DNA from: Lunularia cruciata
Lineage: Eukaryota > Streptophyta > Marchantiopsida > Lunulariales > Lunulariaceae
Reading direction: 5' to 3'
DNA length: 64,000 nucleotides
Assembly: GCA_948567375.1 (NCBI GenBank)
Contig: OX419756.1
Span: 37,054,552 to 37,118,551 of the forward strand
Part shown: one piece after another, positions 63,680 to 64,000 of the stretch
Numbering within the stretch: the stretch's first letter is position 1
How the letters are laid out: each line of letters starts with the position of its first letter
Notes under the pieces: model-generated
The model's database searches: none
What the model was told of the DNA's origin: nothing
What the model saw: only the letters and a program-made list of their open reading frames with translations
Position numbers and translations under genes: made by a program

Positions 63680-64000
63680 TGTAAAAGACCAAGACCAAGG
63701 AGAGAAATGGAAGATCACATTGAGATAATTGAGTATGGGAAACTCCAAATGCCTAGCATGAGCTTCAGCTTTGGTATTTATAGGGAGCATACAAGGCTCT
63801 TGAGAAGCTTTTCAAGAAGCTTCCTTGAGTTGCTTTCTTGGAGTGCAAACCAAGTTAACCAAGAAGCTTCTCAAGAAATTCCATTCTAGAAGCCATCTTC
63901 TTGGCGTGCAAGCTAAGCTAGTTGGAAGCTTCTAGAAGCTTCCTTCTAGAAGCTACATACTTGGGGTGCAAGCTAAGCTAACCAAGAAACTTCCAAGATA
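63680..64000 (-). repeat. 5' LTR of the chromovirus, truncated by the window end
   Basis: Plus-strand reading begins tgtaaaagaccaagaccaag like the 3' LTR at 58508. It contains the same TATA-like ggtatttatagggag and the hairpin-rich aagcttctagaagcttcc repeats. The outer end is outside the window. Confidence 0.85.

Larger units (their letters stand above)
58508..64000 (-). mobile_element. Nearly complete decayed Ty3/gypsy chromovirus, 5' LTR cut by the window edge
   Basis: From high to low coordinates: 5' LTR (63680 to edge), primer-binding site, gag with zinc knuckle, protease, repeat-bearing spacer, RT, RNase H, integrase, chromodomain end, polypurine tract and 3' LTR (58508-58840). The order defines Ty3/gypsy, and the chromodomain defines a chromovirus. 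Stops and frameshifts throughout mean it cannot code for proteins. The two LTRs differ by many substitutions and a large indel, so insertion is old. Confidence 0.9.

Noticed and set aside
1-64000. CRISPR arrays, bacterial operons, tRNA or rRNA genes
   Set aside because: No regularly spaced identical repeats, no operon-like gene packing, and no cloverleaf or rRNA core sequence recognised on reading.

Overview
The window is nuclear DNA of a land plant, read from four spliced genes and the transposon content. All predicted introns are GT-AG and about 100-750 nt long. The MiaB-like and NBR1 genes have plant-type domain layouts. The rest is AT-rich DNA full of decayed Ty3/gypsy elements. An early-diverging land plant (bryophyte or lycophyte) is my inference; nothing in the window fixes the species.

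Left gene island (1-15.6 kb). A secreted subtilisin-like protease gene on the minus strand (91-8782, running off the left edge) was assembled exon by exon. It has a signal peptide, an inhibitor-I9 propeptide, a proteinase-K-type S8 domain with intact Asp/His/Asn/Ser, a PPC-like beta-sandwich, and thrombospondin type 1 (TSP1) repeats: one complete and a second that begins before the edge. Plant subtilases are not normally built this way, and this is the most interesting object here. About 660 bp away and divergent from it is a seven-exon gene for RNA polymerase III subunit RPC8 (9443-11392, plus). Converging on that is a three-exon MiaB/CDK5RAP1-type tRNA methylthiotransferase gene with a likely organelle presequence (12918-15636, minus).

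Middle (about 16-46 kb) is a transposon sea with no intact gene. It holds at least six copies of one LTR family (two are solo LTRs with perfect 5-bp target duplications, one nested inside an LTR of a second family). It also holds a decayed minus-strand Ty3/gypsy element with its 3' LTR, polypurine tract, integrase, RNase H and RT remains; a degenerate gag-like region; fragments of a different RT-bearing element; hairpin clusters; and several tandem repeats.

Right gene island (about 46.3-51 kb) carries a six-exon NBR1/Joka2-type selective autophagy receptor gene (47304-50640, plus): PB1, ZZ, FW domain, two UBAs and a WDPI-type ATG8-interacting motif. Its second intron contains a perfect 18-bp hairpin 8 nt from the 5' splice site.

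Right end (51-64 kb): gene-poor DNA, a decayed plus-strand RT element (55.85-57.65 kb), then an almost complete decayed chromovirus on the minus strand (58.5 kb to beyond the edge). That element keeps its 3' LTR, polypurine tract, chromodomain end, integrase, RNase H, RT, protease, zinc knuckle, gag, primer-binding site and most of its 5' LTR. The genes are ordinary housekeeping or autophagy genes with no evident shared pathway.
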